64,000 nucleotides of DNA from Gemmatimonadota bacterium (GTDB taxonomy: Bacteria > Gemmatimonadota > Gemmatimonadetes > Longimicrobiales > Gaopeijiaceae): positions 35,716 to 99,715 of the forward strand of contig VYAQ01000044.1 of assembly GCA_009844885.1 (NCBI GenBank). Reading direction: 5' to 3'. Numbering within the stretch: the stretch's first letter is position 1; every line of letters starts with the position of its first letter. Made by a program: the position numbers and the translations under genes. The notes under the pieces are model-generated. The model ran no database searches. It saw nothing but the letters and a program-made list of their open reading frames with translations, and was not told where the DNA came from. Below are positions 1 to 10,000 of this stretch, piece after piece.

Positions 1-451
1 TCTGCGCGATGGACGAGTAGGCGACGCCGGCGTACAGATTTGCCCGCGCCAGATCCGCCTGCACGTCGGCGCCCTCGGAGACGTGCCCCTCCAGCAGGCC
101 CACGGCGAACTGGGACATCCAGCGTGCCTGGGCAATGCCGGGGAACGAGCCGTCGGCGAATTCGTTGCCGGGGTTGTTCGGTGTGCCCTGGTCGAGCTCG
201 TTCCACGCATCGCGGGACCCGATCCAGGTGATCTCGTCCCCGACGGTGGAGAATGCCGCGTAAATACCGCCGACGCCGCTGGCGACCAGCGCCTGCGAGC
301 CGTTCACGGCCGCGGCGGCGGCCTCGACCTTCTCGATGTCCGCCTGGACCAGAGCGTTGGGGTTGTCGACCTCGAGGAGGTCGCAAGCGCCGAGGAAGGC
401 GACCGCCCCCAGCGCGGCCAGAAATGATCCTGGTTTCCTGTTGTTCATCAT
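1..451 (-). CDS. SusD/RagB-like outer-membrane lipoprotein, C-terminus cut by window edge
   Basis: The frame reads leftward and leaves the window, so only about 150 N-terminal residues are visible. The N-terminus is basic (NNRK), then hydrophobic, and ends in the lipobox LGAC with Cys23; a short acidic segment (DLLEVDNPN) typical of SusD-type lipoproteins follows. Such proteins sit on the outer membrane and capture substrate for the paired SusC channel. The start is the first of two adjacent ATG codons, behind a clear AGGAGGGA Shine-Dalgarno. It begins 12 bases after the SusC stop, so the two genes are one operon. The substrate (glycan, peptide or other) cannot be told from sequence. Confidence 0.85.
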   Translation of the reverse strand, partial: MMNNRKPGSFLAALGAVAFLGACDLLEVDNPNALVQADIEKVEAAAAAVNGSQALVASGVGGIYAAFSTVGDEITWIGSRDAWNELDQGTPNNPGNEFADGSFPGIAQARWMSQFAVGLLEGHVSEGADVQADLARANLYAGVAYSSIAQ

Positions 452-463
452 CTCATCTCCCTC

Positions 464-3400
464 CTAGAAGCCCGCACGCAGCGAGAAGGTGAACCGCCGC
501 GGAATCGGCACGCCGAAGGCTTCCGTTCCGGTGAGGAAGTTGCAGTTGACGCCAGCGCCCGTGCAGTTGGACTGCGGGTTGATCTCCGGGTCGATTCCGC
601 GGTAGTCGCCGAACATCCAGAGATGCACGTTGCGGCCGCCAAGCGTAATCGCGGCGTTGTCGAGCCCGAACCCCTCGATCATGTCGGTTGGGAGCCGGTA
701 AGACAGCGAAACCTCACGCAGCCGAATGAAGTCGGAGGTCCAGATCTGGTTCATCCCCGACATCGGCGCCAGGGCACGATACTCTCTGGCCCACTCGAGC
801 GCGGCCTCGAGCCGCTGCTCGGCGGTGGACGCCGGATTCTGCATGATGGACGCCACGCGAGCGGTGCCGGGCACGTTGCGGCCGATGACGGCGTTGGCCT
901 GCCGGAAGGCACCGGTCAGATCCTGGGTATGGTAGTTGCCCGCCCGGTACTCGAAGTTGGTCGACAGGTCGAAGCTGCCGAGGAAGTTTATGTTGAACCC
1001 CGTTGAGCCGGCAAAGTCCGGAGTCGGCTTGCCTATGTAGCTGTCCAGGTATTCCGCCGCGCCACCCGCGCAGCCGACCGGAATGACCTCGAACGACGAC
1101 GGGTTGCGCGCCTCGCTGAAGAACTCGAGCGCCTCGGCCCGCGACGGCTCCGAGCAGTTCCGGTTGAGATCCAGAGGAATGGCCATGTTCGGATCCAGGA
1201 CCGCACCGAAGAACGAGCCGGGTGCATAGCCTTCCTTCAGGAAGTTCCGGTATCTGGGATATGACCCACCGGTCTTGAGCGGAGGAGCACCTCCCAGGTC
1301 CGTCACGATCTCGTCGATGTACGCCGTATTGGCGAAGACATTGACGGACAGGTTTTCGCTGTTGTAGACCGAACCGTTGACGGTCGCCTCAATGCCCGTC
1401 GCGTCAATCTGCCCGATGTTGTCGAGCTGCGTCGCGGTGAAGCCCCCCGTCACCGGGAACTGGCGGTTGACCAGTGCGTCGCTGGTGACGCGATCCCAAT
1501 ACGTGAGGTCAACGGCGATCCGGTCGTTCAGCAGACCGAACTCCATGCCGAATTCGTATTCGTCGGAGATCTCGGGCCTCAGCGCCTGGTTCCCCAGGTT
1601 GCCGGGAGAGAGCCCGGGCCCCACCTCGGCCGGGCGCGGCACGAAGGTGGTGAACTTGTCGAAGGCGCCCGGCTGCAGTCCCGAGCGTCCCCAGGCGGCG
1701 CGGACGCGGAACGTCGACAGCGTCTCGTTATCCCAGTCGAAGAGGTCGGTAGGGATGACGGAGGCCGCCAGCTTGGGATACGTCGCCGTCTCGAAGTCCG
1801 AACCGAACGCGCTGTTGGCGTCGAAGCGCGCGCCCAACGTCACGAACGCCCAGTCCTGCCAGCCCAGCTGTTCCTGGAAGTACACGCCGGCGTTGACCAC
1901 ACGCGTCCACCCCTCGGATGTCCACTGGTTGGCTCCGGCGCTCGCCACCTCCAGACCGGGTCCGGGGAAGCTCTGGCCGCCGCCGCCGTGATAGACGTTC
2001 TGGCTCAGGAAGCCCTGGGTGCCGACGAGCAGCGTGCTGGTGATGTCGTCGGTGAAGCTGTTGTCGTAGGACAGCTTGAAGTCGCCCGTGACCTCACGAT
2101 GGTTGCGGTCGCCGAACGAGCGGGTGCCCTCGGTATTGTAGGTCGTGAAGCTGTCGACGTTCCAGCCGAAGGGGAAGAAGGAGACGTTCGTGCCGTTGGT
2201 GACGTCAACGCCGAAGGTGCCGTCGAAGACCATACCTTCCATGATCGTCCAGTTGGCGTTGAGGCTTCCGGCGAAGTGCTCGACATCCTCGAAGATGTCG
2301 CGCTCGGCCGTTTCACGGAGCGTCGCGAAGGCCAGGCTGCCGTAGCGGTTGTTGTCGTCGGCGAGACGGAGCTGGCCCATAAGACCGAGCGAGAAGACGC
2401 CGAAGATGTTGTTGCCCCCCGCGAGGCTGCTCTTGTTGAGCTCCGAATACAGGCCGCTCACGCGGATGCGCACGTTGTCGAAGGGGAAGATGCTGAGGTT
2501 CAGCGTCCCCTGCCGGCGCACGATCGTGTCCTCGTTCTTGAGCCTGCCGCCATCCGCGAAGACGCCGTCGAGCGTGCTGAACGGGCCGTTCTCGTTGTGG
2601 TAGCGCCCCGAGGCGAAGTACTGGATGAGGTCGCTGCCGCCCGAGACGGAACCCGAATAGGTCTGCCCGTACCCAGTGTTGTACAGCTCGCTCATGTAGT
2701 CGACCTCGTACACCTCGTACGGCTGGAGGCTCACGCCCCAGCGGTGCTGCATGCGCGCGACTTCTTCCGCGTTGCGCGGGAAGTCGGCGTGGTTGATGAA
2801 GCGATTGAAGGGCGCCCTGACCGCGGTCTGGTCGGTCTGGATCGTCCACCGCGGCGCACCCTGCTGGCCACGCTTGGTGAAGATCTGGATCACGCCATTC
2901 GACGCCTCGGTGCCGTACAGCGTCGCGGCCGCAGCCCCCTTGAGGATCTCGATCCGTTCGATCGAGTTGGGGTCGATGTCGTCGATCCGTCGCGTGGCCG
3001 CCTGCCCCGCACCCCAGCCGCCCCCGCTGCCACGGTCGATACGGACGCCATCGAGGTAGATGATGGGCTCGTTCGACTGCGAAAGCGACGCGGAACCGCG
3101 GATGCGGATGCGCCCACTGGAACCGGTGTCACCGCCGCCGGGAAGACCTACGACCCCGGCCTCGCGGCCCTGGAGTACATCGCTGAAGCTGGTGATCGGC
3201 GCGTTTTCCAGCGCACCGACATCCACCGTGGCAATCGAGTTGCCGAGCTTCTTCTTCTCGGTCGCCACACCGGTGCCGGTGACCACGATCTGGTCCAGCT
3301 GGATCGCGGTGACGGAAAGACCGAAGTCCACCGTGGACGTCCCACCCGCGGTGACCGTCACGGTCTCCGAGCCCGACCGGTAGCCGACCAGCTCGGCGAT

Positions 3401-3652
3401 GACCGTGTGCGTCCCTGGCGGCGCGTTCACGAACAGGTACCGGCCCTGGCTGTTGGTCAGCGTACCGAGGGCCGTGCCCTCGATGTAGACCTGAGCCGAC
3501 TCCAGAGGCCGGCCCGACGCGCCGTCGGTAACCTGTCCCGTGACGGTGCCGGTCTGGGCCGCCGCCGCGGATGCGAAGGCCAGGCTGGCCAACAAGGCCA
3601 GGCAAAGCCCTCCTGCCCCATTCCTGAGGCTTGCGAACGAATTACGTGTCAT
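464..3652 (-). CDS. SusC/RagA-family TonB-dependent outer-membrane receptor
   Basis: This 1062-residue protein imports a large substrate across the outer membrane using TonB energy, with the SusD-like lipoprotein as lid. A signal peptide covers residues 1-33 (ending AAAAQ). A carboxypeptidase-regulatory-like beta domain spans about 36-120. The plug starts near IVVTGTGV and carries the SusC signature around YLDGVRID and ERIEILKGAAAATLYG. The rest is a 22-strand-type barrel ending in RRFTFSLRAGF, whose terminal aromatic residue fits BAM recognition. The ATG follows GGGAGGAC. No sigma/anti-sigma pair lies next to it in the window, so induction by a FecIR-like switch is not supported here. Substrate is unknown. 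Confidence 0.95.
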   Translation of the reverse strand: MTRNSFASLRNGAGGLCLALLASLAFASAAAAQTGTVTGQVTDGASGRPLESAQVYIEGTALGTLTNSQGRYLFVNAPPGTHTVIAELVGYRSGSETVTVTAGGTSTVDFGLSVTAIQLDQIVVTGTGVATEKKKLGNSIATVDVGALENAPITSFSDVLQGREAGVVGLPGGGDTGSSGRIRIRGSASLSQSNEPIIYLDGVRIDRGSGGGWGAGQAATRRIDDIDPNSIERIEILKGAAAATLYGTEASNGVIQIFTKRGQQGAPRWTIQTDQTAVRAPFNRFINHADFPRNAEEVARMQHRWGVSLQPYEVYEVDYMSELYNTGYGQTYSGSVSGGSDLIQYFASGRYHNENGPFSTLDGVFADGGRLKNEDTIVRRQGTLNLSIFPFDNVRIRVSGLYSELNKSSLAGGNNIFGVFSLGLMGQLRLADDNNRYGSLAFATLRETAERDIFEDVEHFAGSLNANWTIMEGMVFDGTFGVDVTNGTNVSFFPFGWNVDSFTTYNTEGTRSFGDRNHREVTGDFKLSYDNSFTDDITSTLLVGTQGFLSQNVYHGGGGQSFPGPGLEVASAGANQWTSEGWTRVVNAGVYFQEQLGWQDWAFVTLGARFDANSAFGSDFETATYPKLAASVIPTDLFDWDNETLSTFRVRAAWGRSGLQPGAFDKFTTFVPRPAEVGPGLSPGNLGNQALRPEISDEYEFGMEFGLLNDRIAVDLTYWDRVTSDALVNRQFPVTGGFTATQLDNIGQIDATGIEATVNGSVYNSENLSVNVFANTAYIDEIVTDLGGAPPLKTGGSYPRYRNFLKEGYAPGSFFGAVLDPNMAIPLDLNRNCSEPSRAEALEFFSEARNPSSFEVIPVGCAGGAAEYLDSYIGKPTPDFAGSTGFNINFLGSFDLSTNFEYRAGNYHTQDLTGAFRQANAVIGRNVPGTARVASIMQNPASTAEQRLEAALEWAREYRALAPMSGMNQIWTSDFIRLREVSLSYRLPTDMIEGFGLDNAAITLGGRNVHLWMFGDYRGIDPEINPQSNCTGAGVNCNFLTGTEAFGVPIPRRFTFSLRAGF

Positions 3653-3929
3653 GAGTTGTCCTCCCTTTTCGAGTCATGGACATGTGACACACCCTATCTA
3701 TTTCTTACCGGGTATCTCCCGGTCAGGGCCTTGGCCCAATGTTCGGGTCCTCCAACTCGCTCCGCAACCCCCCGCCCTGGACGGACGAATCCCCCGGGGA
3801 CTGCGAGTCCCCGGCGAAGTCGCGCCGCCACGTGAACAATCACGAAAGTTGCCCCTCCGGCATCGCGTGTCAAGCACGGTGTCGCTGGCAAGGGCTCGAA
3901 GCAGGTGCGGCCCTTCGCGGGAAAGGCAG

Positions 3930-4316
3930 TCAGGCGACCCTGGCGACGACCTCGATCTCGACATCCACGCCCGCGGGCAATCCCCCGGCGGCGACCGTTG
4001 CGCGGGCGGGGCGGTGGTCCCCGAAGTGACTTGCGTACACGGCATTCATGTCGGCGAACAGCGCCATGTCGGAAAGGAATACGGTGGTCTTGACGACCGT
4101 CTGCAGGCTCCCTCCCGCGGCCGCGAGCACGGCGGCAAGGTTTCGGAGCACTCTGTCCGCCTGCACCTCTACCCCGCCTTCGACGAGTTCGCCGGTCTCC
4201 GGGTCGATCGCGATCTGACCGGAGGCGAAGATCCAGCCATCGGTCACGATGGCCTGGGAGTAGGGTCCGAGGGCGCCGGGAGCGTCATCGGTATGAATTG
4301 TGGTGAGCAGGGACAT
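3930..4316 (-). CDS. ridA: RidA family enamine/imine deaminase
   Basis: This 128-residue protein matches the RidA/YjgF/UK114 family along its whole length. RidA hydrolyses reactive enamines such as 2-aminoacrylate released by PLP enzymes, giving the keto acid and ammonia. Recognisable elements are the N-terminal GPYSQAIV, the middle FASGQIAIDP, and the C-terminal HRPARATVAAGGLPAGVDVEIEV-type segment (near 103-125), where the conserved Arg that binds the substrate carboxylate lies. It sits 48 bases downstream of a D-threonine aldolase/D-serine dehydratase-like gene on the same strand. That pairing suggests it clears the enamine product of that enzyme. The link is inference; the family call is firm. 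Confidence 0.93.
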   Translation of the reverse strand: MSLLTTIHTDDAPGALGPYSQAIVTDGWIFASGQIAIDPETGELVEGGVEVQADRVLRNLAAVLAAAGGSLQTVVKTTVFLSDMALFADMNAVYASHFGDHRPARATVAAGGLPAGVDVEIEVVARVA

Positions 4317-4364
4317 GTTCCTGGAGTCCTTTGAGTGGAGTGAGGGCGCGGTCAGCGAAGGCCG

Positions 4365-5510
4365 TCACCATTTGGAGGCGGATCGCGTCGGGGCGCAAGG
4401 GGGACCCGCGCCGGCGGGGACACGGAGTCGCCCGCGCCCCTCGAGCCACACCGGTCTGGCGGCCGAGTCCCCACCCTCGATGCCCCACAGGTGGTCGTGA
4501 AGGTTGACCGACACGCATACGTGGTTGGGCACGAGCCGCAACTGTTCGCCAACCGTCGGCCGCCAATCCGTACCACTCAGGTCAAGGATGCCGTGCTCCT
4601 CGTTGATCGCCCTGACGATCACCTCCGGCCGGTCGAACAGGACGCCGTATCCAGGAGCGCCCGATCCCAGCGTTTCCCTGGAGAGCGCCTTGGACCCCGC
4701 GTCCACTACCGCGCCGTCTGGCACCGCAACGCTGATGACCGTGGCAAGTACGGTGTAGGCCAGGTGCTCCGGCGCGGCGGCGCCCATCCCGACGATGTCG
4801 CGGTCGTTGTATATGCACGTGCCGGCACGGACTTCGGTCACCCCGGCAAGCAGGTGCGATTCCCACATCGTGGGCGTCGATCCGCCGGAAACCACGCGCG
4901 GCGGAAGCCCGGCCTGGCGCAGCGCCGCCACAAAGGCCCCAATTCGCTCCGAAAGTCGCGCGAGCCGCCCCGCCTGCCGGCTGCGCGGCATGCGGATGTG
5001 CCCCGGGTAGAACATGAGGCCGTCGAAGCGGACGCCGGGCAGCGACGCGGCCTCGGCTGCCACACGCACGGCCTCGGCAGGCTCCACAACCCCGGTCCGG
5101 CCGAGTCCGGCATCGAACTCGACGAGGATGCCGAAGGTGCGCCCCGCCGCAGCCGCGCCGCGGGCCAGGGGTCGCAGGACCTCGATCGAGTCGAGGCCCA
5201 CCTTGAGATCGACAGTGCGCGGCAGCCCGCACAACCGGTCCACCTTGGCGGCCGACGCGGGCGGGTGCGCGAGCAGGAGATCGCCGGTCGCCGCGGACAT
5301 TACCTCGGCCTCGTGCGCGGTCGCGACCGCCAGACCCGTGGCGCCGAGTTCCAGCTGGAGCCGGGCCATCTCCAGTGACTTGTGCGTCTTGACGTGGGGA
5401 CGCCACGCGATGCCGTGCGCCTGGCAGTAGGTGACCGCCCGCTCGACGTTTTCCCTGGCCCGGCCCAGATCCACGACGCCGACGGGCGTCTCCACGCTTG
5501 CAAGATCCAC
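4365..5510 (-). CDS. D-threonine aldolase / D-serine dehydratase-like PLP enzyme
   Basis: The 381-residue protein has the fold-type III (alanine racemase-like) barrel of the DTA/DSD family. Lys41 in RPHVKTHK is the expected PLP Schiff-base lysine. A C-terminal D-serine-dehydratase-type domain contains PNHVC with His330 and Cys332, which in the family bind the metal needed for catalysis. Reactions known in the family are cleavage of D-threonine to glycine plus acetaldehyde and dehydration of D-serine or D-threo-hydroxyaspartate. The downstream ridA gene favours a dehydratase releasing an enamine, but this is inference. The start is a GTG directly abutting the TAG stop of the upstream gene, so translation is probably coupled. 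Confidence 0.85.
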   Translation of the reverse strand: MDLASVETPVGVVDLGRARENVERAVTYCQAHGIAWRPHVKTHKSLEMARLQLELGATGLAVATAHEAEVMSAATGDLLLAHPPASAAKVDRLCGLPRTVDLKVGLDSIEVLRPLARGAAAAGRTFGILVEFDAGLGRTGVVEPAEAVRVAAEAASLPGVRFDGLMFYPGHIRMPRSRQAGRLARLSERIGAFVAALRQAGLPPRVVSGGSTPTMWESHLLAGVTEVRAGTCIYNDRDIVGMGAAAPEHLAYTVLATVISVAVPDGAVVDAGSKALSRETLGSGAPGYGVLFDRPEVIVRAINEEHGILDLSGTDWRPTVGEQLRLVPNHVCVSVNLHDHLWGIEGGDSAARPVWLEGRGRLRVPAGAGPPCAPTRSASKW

Positions 5511-6866
5511 CTACGGAGCGCCCCAGCCGTCCAGGTCGAATACGGCGGCGCGCACCTGACCCCCACCGACCGGATCCGTCCATGCGAGCATGAGCCGATC
5601 CGGCCCGAGACGGGCGATACGCGGAAAACCGGAGGCCCGCGCGGCATCGGAGTCGGCCAGCGGGCGGGGGTCGCCCGCCACGCCGTTCGCGGCCACTCGC
5701 CTCCCGAGGATCACCGTCCCTTCCGAGGTGCGTTCGAGCCAGGTCACGATGGCCGAGCCGTCGTCGAGCATGAGGACATCCACCCGGCCAATCGGCTGCC
5801 CCAGGTCGACCCGCACCGGTGGGCCGAAGGACACGGCCGCGTCTTCCGAAAAAGCGACGTTCACCCGGGCCTCGCCCTCCGGGGCCGTGAACCAGGCGAC
5901 GGCAACCCTTTCACCTTGCGCAACCATCGCCGGCCCGTTCACCGGACACCCACCGATCACCCAGCCGTCGTCGTGCACCGGAACGCTTGGCGTCCACGCG
6001 GGTTCGCCACCGTCCGCGGCGGCCATCCAGCGGCTCACGTGGATGTCACGCACCTCCCCCTCCGCCCGGTCCCGGAAAACCAGAACCGGCACTCCGCCGG
6101 CGACCACCGCGTCCGTCTGGCAACACTCACAGGCGCGCGCATCGACAACCGTCTCTTCTCCGGCCCCGCCGTCACCCCTTGGCCCGAGAAGCGGCAGCAG
6201 CCGCGCCCTGACCGCCATCGGACCCCCGGGCTCGATCATCGCGCGTCCGTCGAGCCAGGCCGCCCACACGCCTCCCCCCGTCTCCAGGATCGACACGAAG
6301 CCGTGTTCGGTCGGCGTGCCGTCCTCGTGCGGCGTCCACGGCGAGGACCACGTCGACCCCCGGTCCTCCGACCACGAGAGCCTGACCCCGTAGTCGTAGG
6401 TGCCCTGTCCGCCGCGCTGGAGCCAATGCGCCACGAGGCGGTCTCCAACGGCCTGGACGGAGGGAAAATCGGCCCAGTTCACGAAAAAGCCGTCGCTTGC
6501 GGCCACGGTCTGCGGAGCGCTCCACTGGTTGGCGAGCCTGTCGAAATGCGAAACCGCCACCCGGTGACCCGATGCCGCCGGCTCCGTCCAGCTCATCCAG
6601 ACGCCGTCCTCGTCCGCGGCCACAAAGGGTTGTCCGCTGCCCGGTGCCGCGGGGGTCCCCACACGGGCGGGCGGAACGGGATCGGTTTCAGCCTCCGCGC
6701 ACGCGAGAACCGCGAGAAAAACGGGCAACGCGAGTAGCGCGGCCGACGCCACGAGGCCATGCCCGCGCGGGTGCCCGCCACCACGCTTCCGCGTACGCAC
6801 GCGTGCCGCACGCGGTAAGAACGCGCCGGTCGTGAGCGACCTCTCTTGTATATTGGTTGTGGTCAT
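5511..6866 (-). CDS. Sialidase-fold (BNR-like) propeller lipoprotein with CECC motif
   Basis: The protein is predicted at 451 residues from ATG 6866. A basic stretch (RTRKR) is followed by a hydrophobic segment ending in the lipobox VLAC (Cys56), so it is probably an exported lipoprotein. The mature part has repeated beta-propeller segments such as DGVWMSWTEP, RLSWSEDRGSTWSSP and NVAFSEDAAVSFGPP, which resemble BNR/Asp-box sialidase repeats. A conserved-looking ACECCQTDA motif could bind metal or heme or form disulfides. Catalytic sialidase residues are not obvious, so glycosidase activity should not be assumed. A GTG at 6800 would give a shorter, more ordinary signal peptide and is a real alternative start. 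It is the first gene of the operon with the PLP enzyme and ridA. Confidence 0.72.
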   Translation of the reverse strand: MTTTNIQERSLTTGAFLPRAARVRTRKRGGGHPRGHGLVASAALLALPVFLAVLACAEAETDPVPPARVGTPAAPGSGQPFVAADEDGVWMSWTEPAASGHRVAVSHFDRLANQWSAPQTVAASDGFFVNWADFPSVQAVGDRLVAHWLQRGGQGTYDYGVRLSWSEDRGSTWSSPWTPHEDGTPTEHGFVSILETGGGVWAAWLDGRAMIEPGGPMAVRARLLPLLGPRGDGGAGEETVVDARACECCQTDAVVAGGVPVLVFRDRAEGEVRDIHVSRWMAAADGGEPAWTPSVPVHDDGWVIGGCPVNGPAMVAQGERVAVAWFTAPEGEARVNVAFSEDAAVSFGPPVRVDLGQPIGRVDVLMLDDGSAIVTWLERTSEGTVILGRRVAANGVAGDPRPLADSDAARASGFPRIARLGPDRLMLAWTDPVGGGQVRAAVFDLDGWGAP

Positions 6867-7046
6867 CGTGCTGCCGTCGACGTATTGTGAGGTTGTCGGT
6901 TCTGTAAAGGACCTCCAGCGCACACGTAGGGTAGTAGGTGTGATGGGCCGGTGGGAGGCTGCCGGCAACGCTCCGCCTCCCCCGCCGGTCCTTGAACTGT
7001 ACAGACACTCGCTTGCTCGCAAGCGTCAACAGGGAAGAGGCCGGGC
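6867..7046. promoter_or_regulatory. Divergent promoter region
   Basis: This 180-base gap separates the minus-strand lipoprotein operon from the plus-strand peptidase-barrel gene, so it should hold promoters for both. Toward the minus strand a TTTACA hexamer is followed about 16 bases later by AATACG, a weak sigma70-like pair just upstream of ATG 6866. For the plus gene a GAAGAGG Shine-Dalgarno precedes ATG 7047. A TATATT box occurs at about 6850, inside the N-terminal codons of the minus gene. None of these boxes is strong. Confidence 0.3.
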
Positions 7047-10000
7047 ATGACACCGACGAGACCCCCACTTCGACAAACAGCGCTCCCACGGCACTCAGCG
7101 AACCGCTTTCCGGCCGGACATCGCGGTATCCAGACGGGCACGGAGGCCATTCGGAAGCGGGGCGCGCGCTGCCTGTGGGCGGTGGCGCTCGCCCTCCTCG
7201 TGGCTCCGGTGCCGGCGTCGGCCCAGTACTTCGGGCGCAACAAGGTGCAGTACGAGCAGCGGGACTTCCGCAAGCTGACCACCGAGAACTGGGACATCTA
7301 CTACTACGCCGAGGCGTCGGATCCGATCGAGGACATCGCCCGCATGGCCGAACGGTGGTACGAGCGCTTCTCCCGCGTCTTCCAGCATGAATTCGACACC
7401 CGCAAGCCGCTGATCATCTACGCCGATCACCCGGACTTCCAGCAGACCAACACGCTGGGGGGCGCGATCGGCCAGGGCACCGGCGGCGTCACCGAATCGC
7501 TCAAGAACCGTGTGATCATGCCGCTGACGGCTTCCTACCGCGACACGGACCGCATCCTGGGTCATGAGCTGGTGCACGCATTCCAGTACAACATCGCCCA
7601 GAGCCGCACGGGCGGGGGCATCATGCGGCTGGCGCAGATGCCGCTGTGGGTCGTGGAGGGAATGGCCGAATACCTGTCGATGGGCCGCGAGCATCCGCAC
7701 ACGGCCATGTGGCTTCGCGACCACATTCTGCGGGACGACAAGCCGACCCTCAGGGAGATCACGCGCAATCCGAAGTACTTCGCGTACCGGTTCGGCCAGG
7801 GCCTGATTTCGTACCTGGGGGGAACCTATGGCGACGATGCCGTCCAGGACCTCTTCCGCACCGCGCTCCGCGCCGGATGGGAGCCGGCGATCGAGCAGGT
7901 GTTCGCGATGTCCAGCGACACGCTGGCGATGCAGTGGTGGGACGCGATCGAAGCCGAGTACAGGCCGCTGATGGCGGGCAAGACCGACCCGTACGAGACC
8001 GGTGACGTCCTTCTGTGCGTCGAATGCGGCGCGGGCCGGACCAATGTCGCGCCGTCCCTGAGCCCTGACGGCCGGTACATCGTCTTCCAGTCGGAGCGGG
8101 ATCTCTTTTCGATGGACCTGTTCCTGGCGGACGTCTACACGGGGGAGATCCTCCGCCCGCTGCAGCGCAACGAGGCGCCGTACATCGACGGGATCCGCTA
8201 CATCGACACGAGCGGATCGTGGTCGCCCGACGGACGCAACCTGGCTTTCGTGATCCTCGCCAACGGCAACAATCAGCTGGCCATTCTCGATGTCCAGAGC
8301 GGCAACATCGAGGAGCGCATCGAGATCGAGGGGCTCGGGGCGATACAGAATCCGGCGTGGTCCCCGGACGGCCGCAGAATCGCCTTCTCGGGACTGAAGG
8401 GCGGGATCACCGACCTCTATCTCTACGACCTCGAGACCGGCAGCGTGCAACAGCTCACCAACGACAAGCACGCCGACCTGCACGCAGCCTGGTCGCCCGA
8501 CGGGCGCACCCTCGCCTTCACCTCCGACCGCGGTCCGGAAACCGACTTCGACGCGCTGACGTTCGGCAACTATGTCCTGTCCTTCCTGGACGTGGAAACG
8601 CTGGCGGTGGGCACGCGCATCCCCTTCCCCGGGTCGAAGCACATCAACCCGATCTTCGACCGGACCGGCGACGGCCTGTTCTTCGTGTCGGATCCGGACG
8701 GTTTCCCCGACATCTACCACATGAGTCTCGCCGACGGCGAAATGCGCCGGATCACGCGCGCCGTCACCGGCGTGAGCGGCATCACGATGCAGTCGCCGGC
8801 GTTCACCTATTCTCCCGACGCGGACCTGCTCGCCTTCTCGGTCTTCCATGAGCGCGGCTACATCGTCAACACGGGACGGCCCGACGAGATGTCGACCTAC
8901 GTGGACGTCGTCGCGGACGCCGCTCCCCACCCGGGACGCATGCTCCCGCCGGGTCTCCCCGCCGTCGGCAGCCGGATCGCACGGTACCTGGACGACCCCT
9001 ACACCGGCCTCGTTTCGGACGAGATCTACACCTCCGACCAATCCGAACCCTACCGGCCTTCCCTGCAGCTCGACTACATCGGTCAGCCGAGCGTCGGGGT
9101 CGGGGCCGATACGTACGGTTCGTACATCGGGGGCGCGACATCGGCCTACTTCAGCGACATGCTGGGCGACCAGAGGGTGTTCACGAGCCTGCTCGCCAAC
9201 GGCACCATCAAGGACATCGGCGCAAACGTCTTCTACCTGAACGAGAAGCGGCGCTGGAACTGGGGCGGCGGGATCCAGCACCAGCCGTACATGCGCAGTT
9301 ATTTCTCGTTCGGGCGAAACAACTTCCAGATCATCCGCGAGCGCATCTTCATCGATTCGGCGGAGGGGCTGTTGCAGTACCCCCTGTCGGCCACCCGCCG
9401 GCTCGAGGGGGGAATCGGCTTCACGAGGTACGGATTCGACGTGGAGAGGGAAACGTTCCACACCGACCTGTTCCAGCGCGTCATCGGCTATGAGCGCGAG
9501 GGCCTCCCGTCACGCGATGCGCTGAACCTGGCCTCCGTGTCCATGGCGTTCGTGGGAGACAACCACTATTCGGGCTTCACGAGCCCGGTGCGGGGCGGAC
9601 GCTTCCGGGTCGGCGTGCAGGCGCTCTACGGCACCGTGGATTTCCAGAACCTCACCCTGGACTACCGCCGCTACTTCAACAACGGCGGTCCGGTTACGCT
9701 GGCGCTACGCGGAATGCACCTGGGACGCTACGGGGACCTGCGCGAGCTCGATCAGCAGCAGCTGGGCACGTATTTCCTGGGCTACGAACACATGATCCGA
9801 GGGTACTCGTGGGAGTCCTTCAATCAGAACCAGGAATGCACGATCAGCCTCAGTGGCTCGAGCTGCCCCGAACTCGACCGGCTGTTCGGACACCGGCTGG
9901 GCGTGTTCAACATGGAGCTCCGGCTCCCATTCACGGGAATCGAGGAGTTCGGGCTCATCAACTTCCCCTACATTCCGCTCGAGTTCACGCTGTTCACCGA

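Noticed and set aside
1988..3835. 615-codon plus-strand open frame
   Set aside because: It is antisense to the SusC gene and is rich in runs of Val, Asp and Arg without any family motif; it arises from high GC.
7095..9461. 788-codon minus-strand open frame
   Set aside because: It is antisense to the peptidase-propeller-barrel gene, whose frame has signal peptide, HELVH and propeller motifs.
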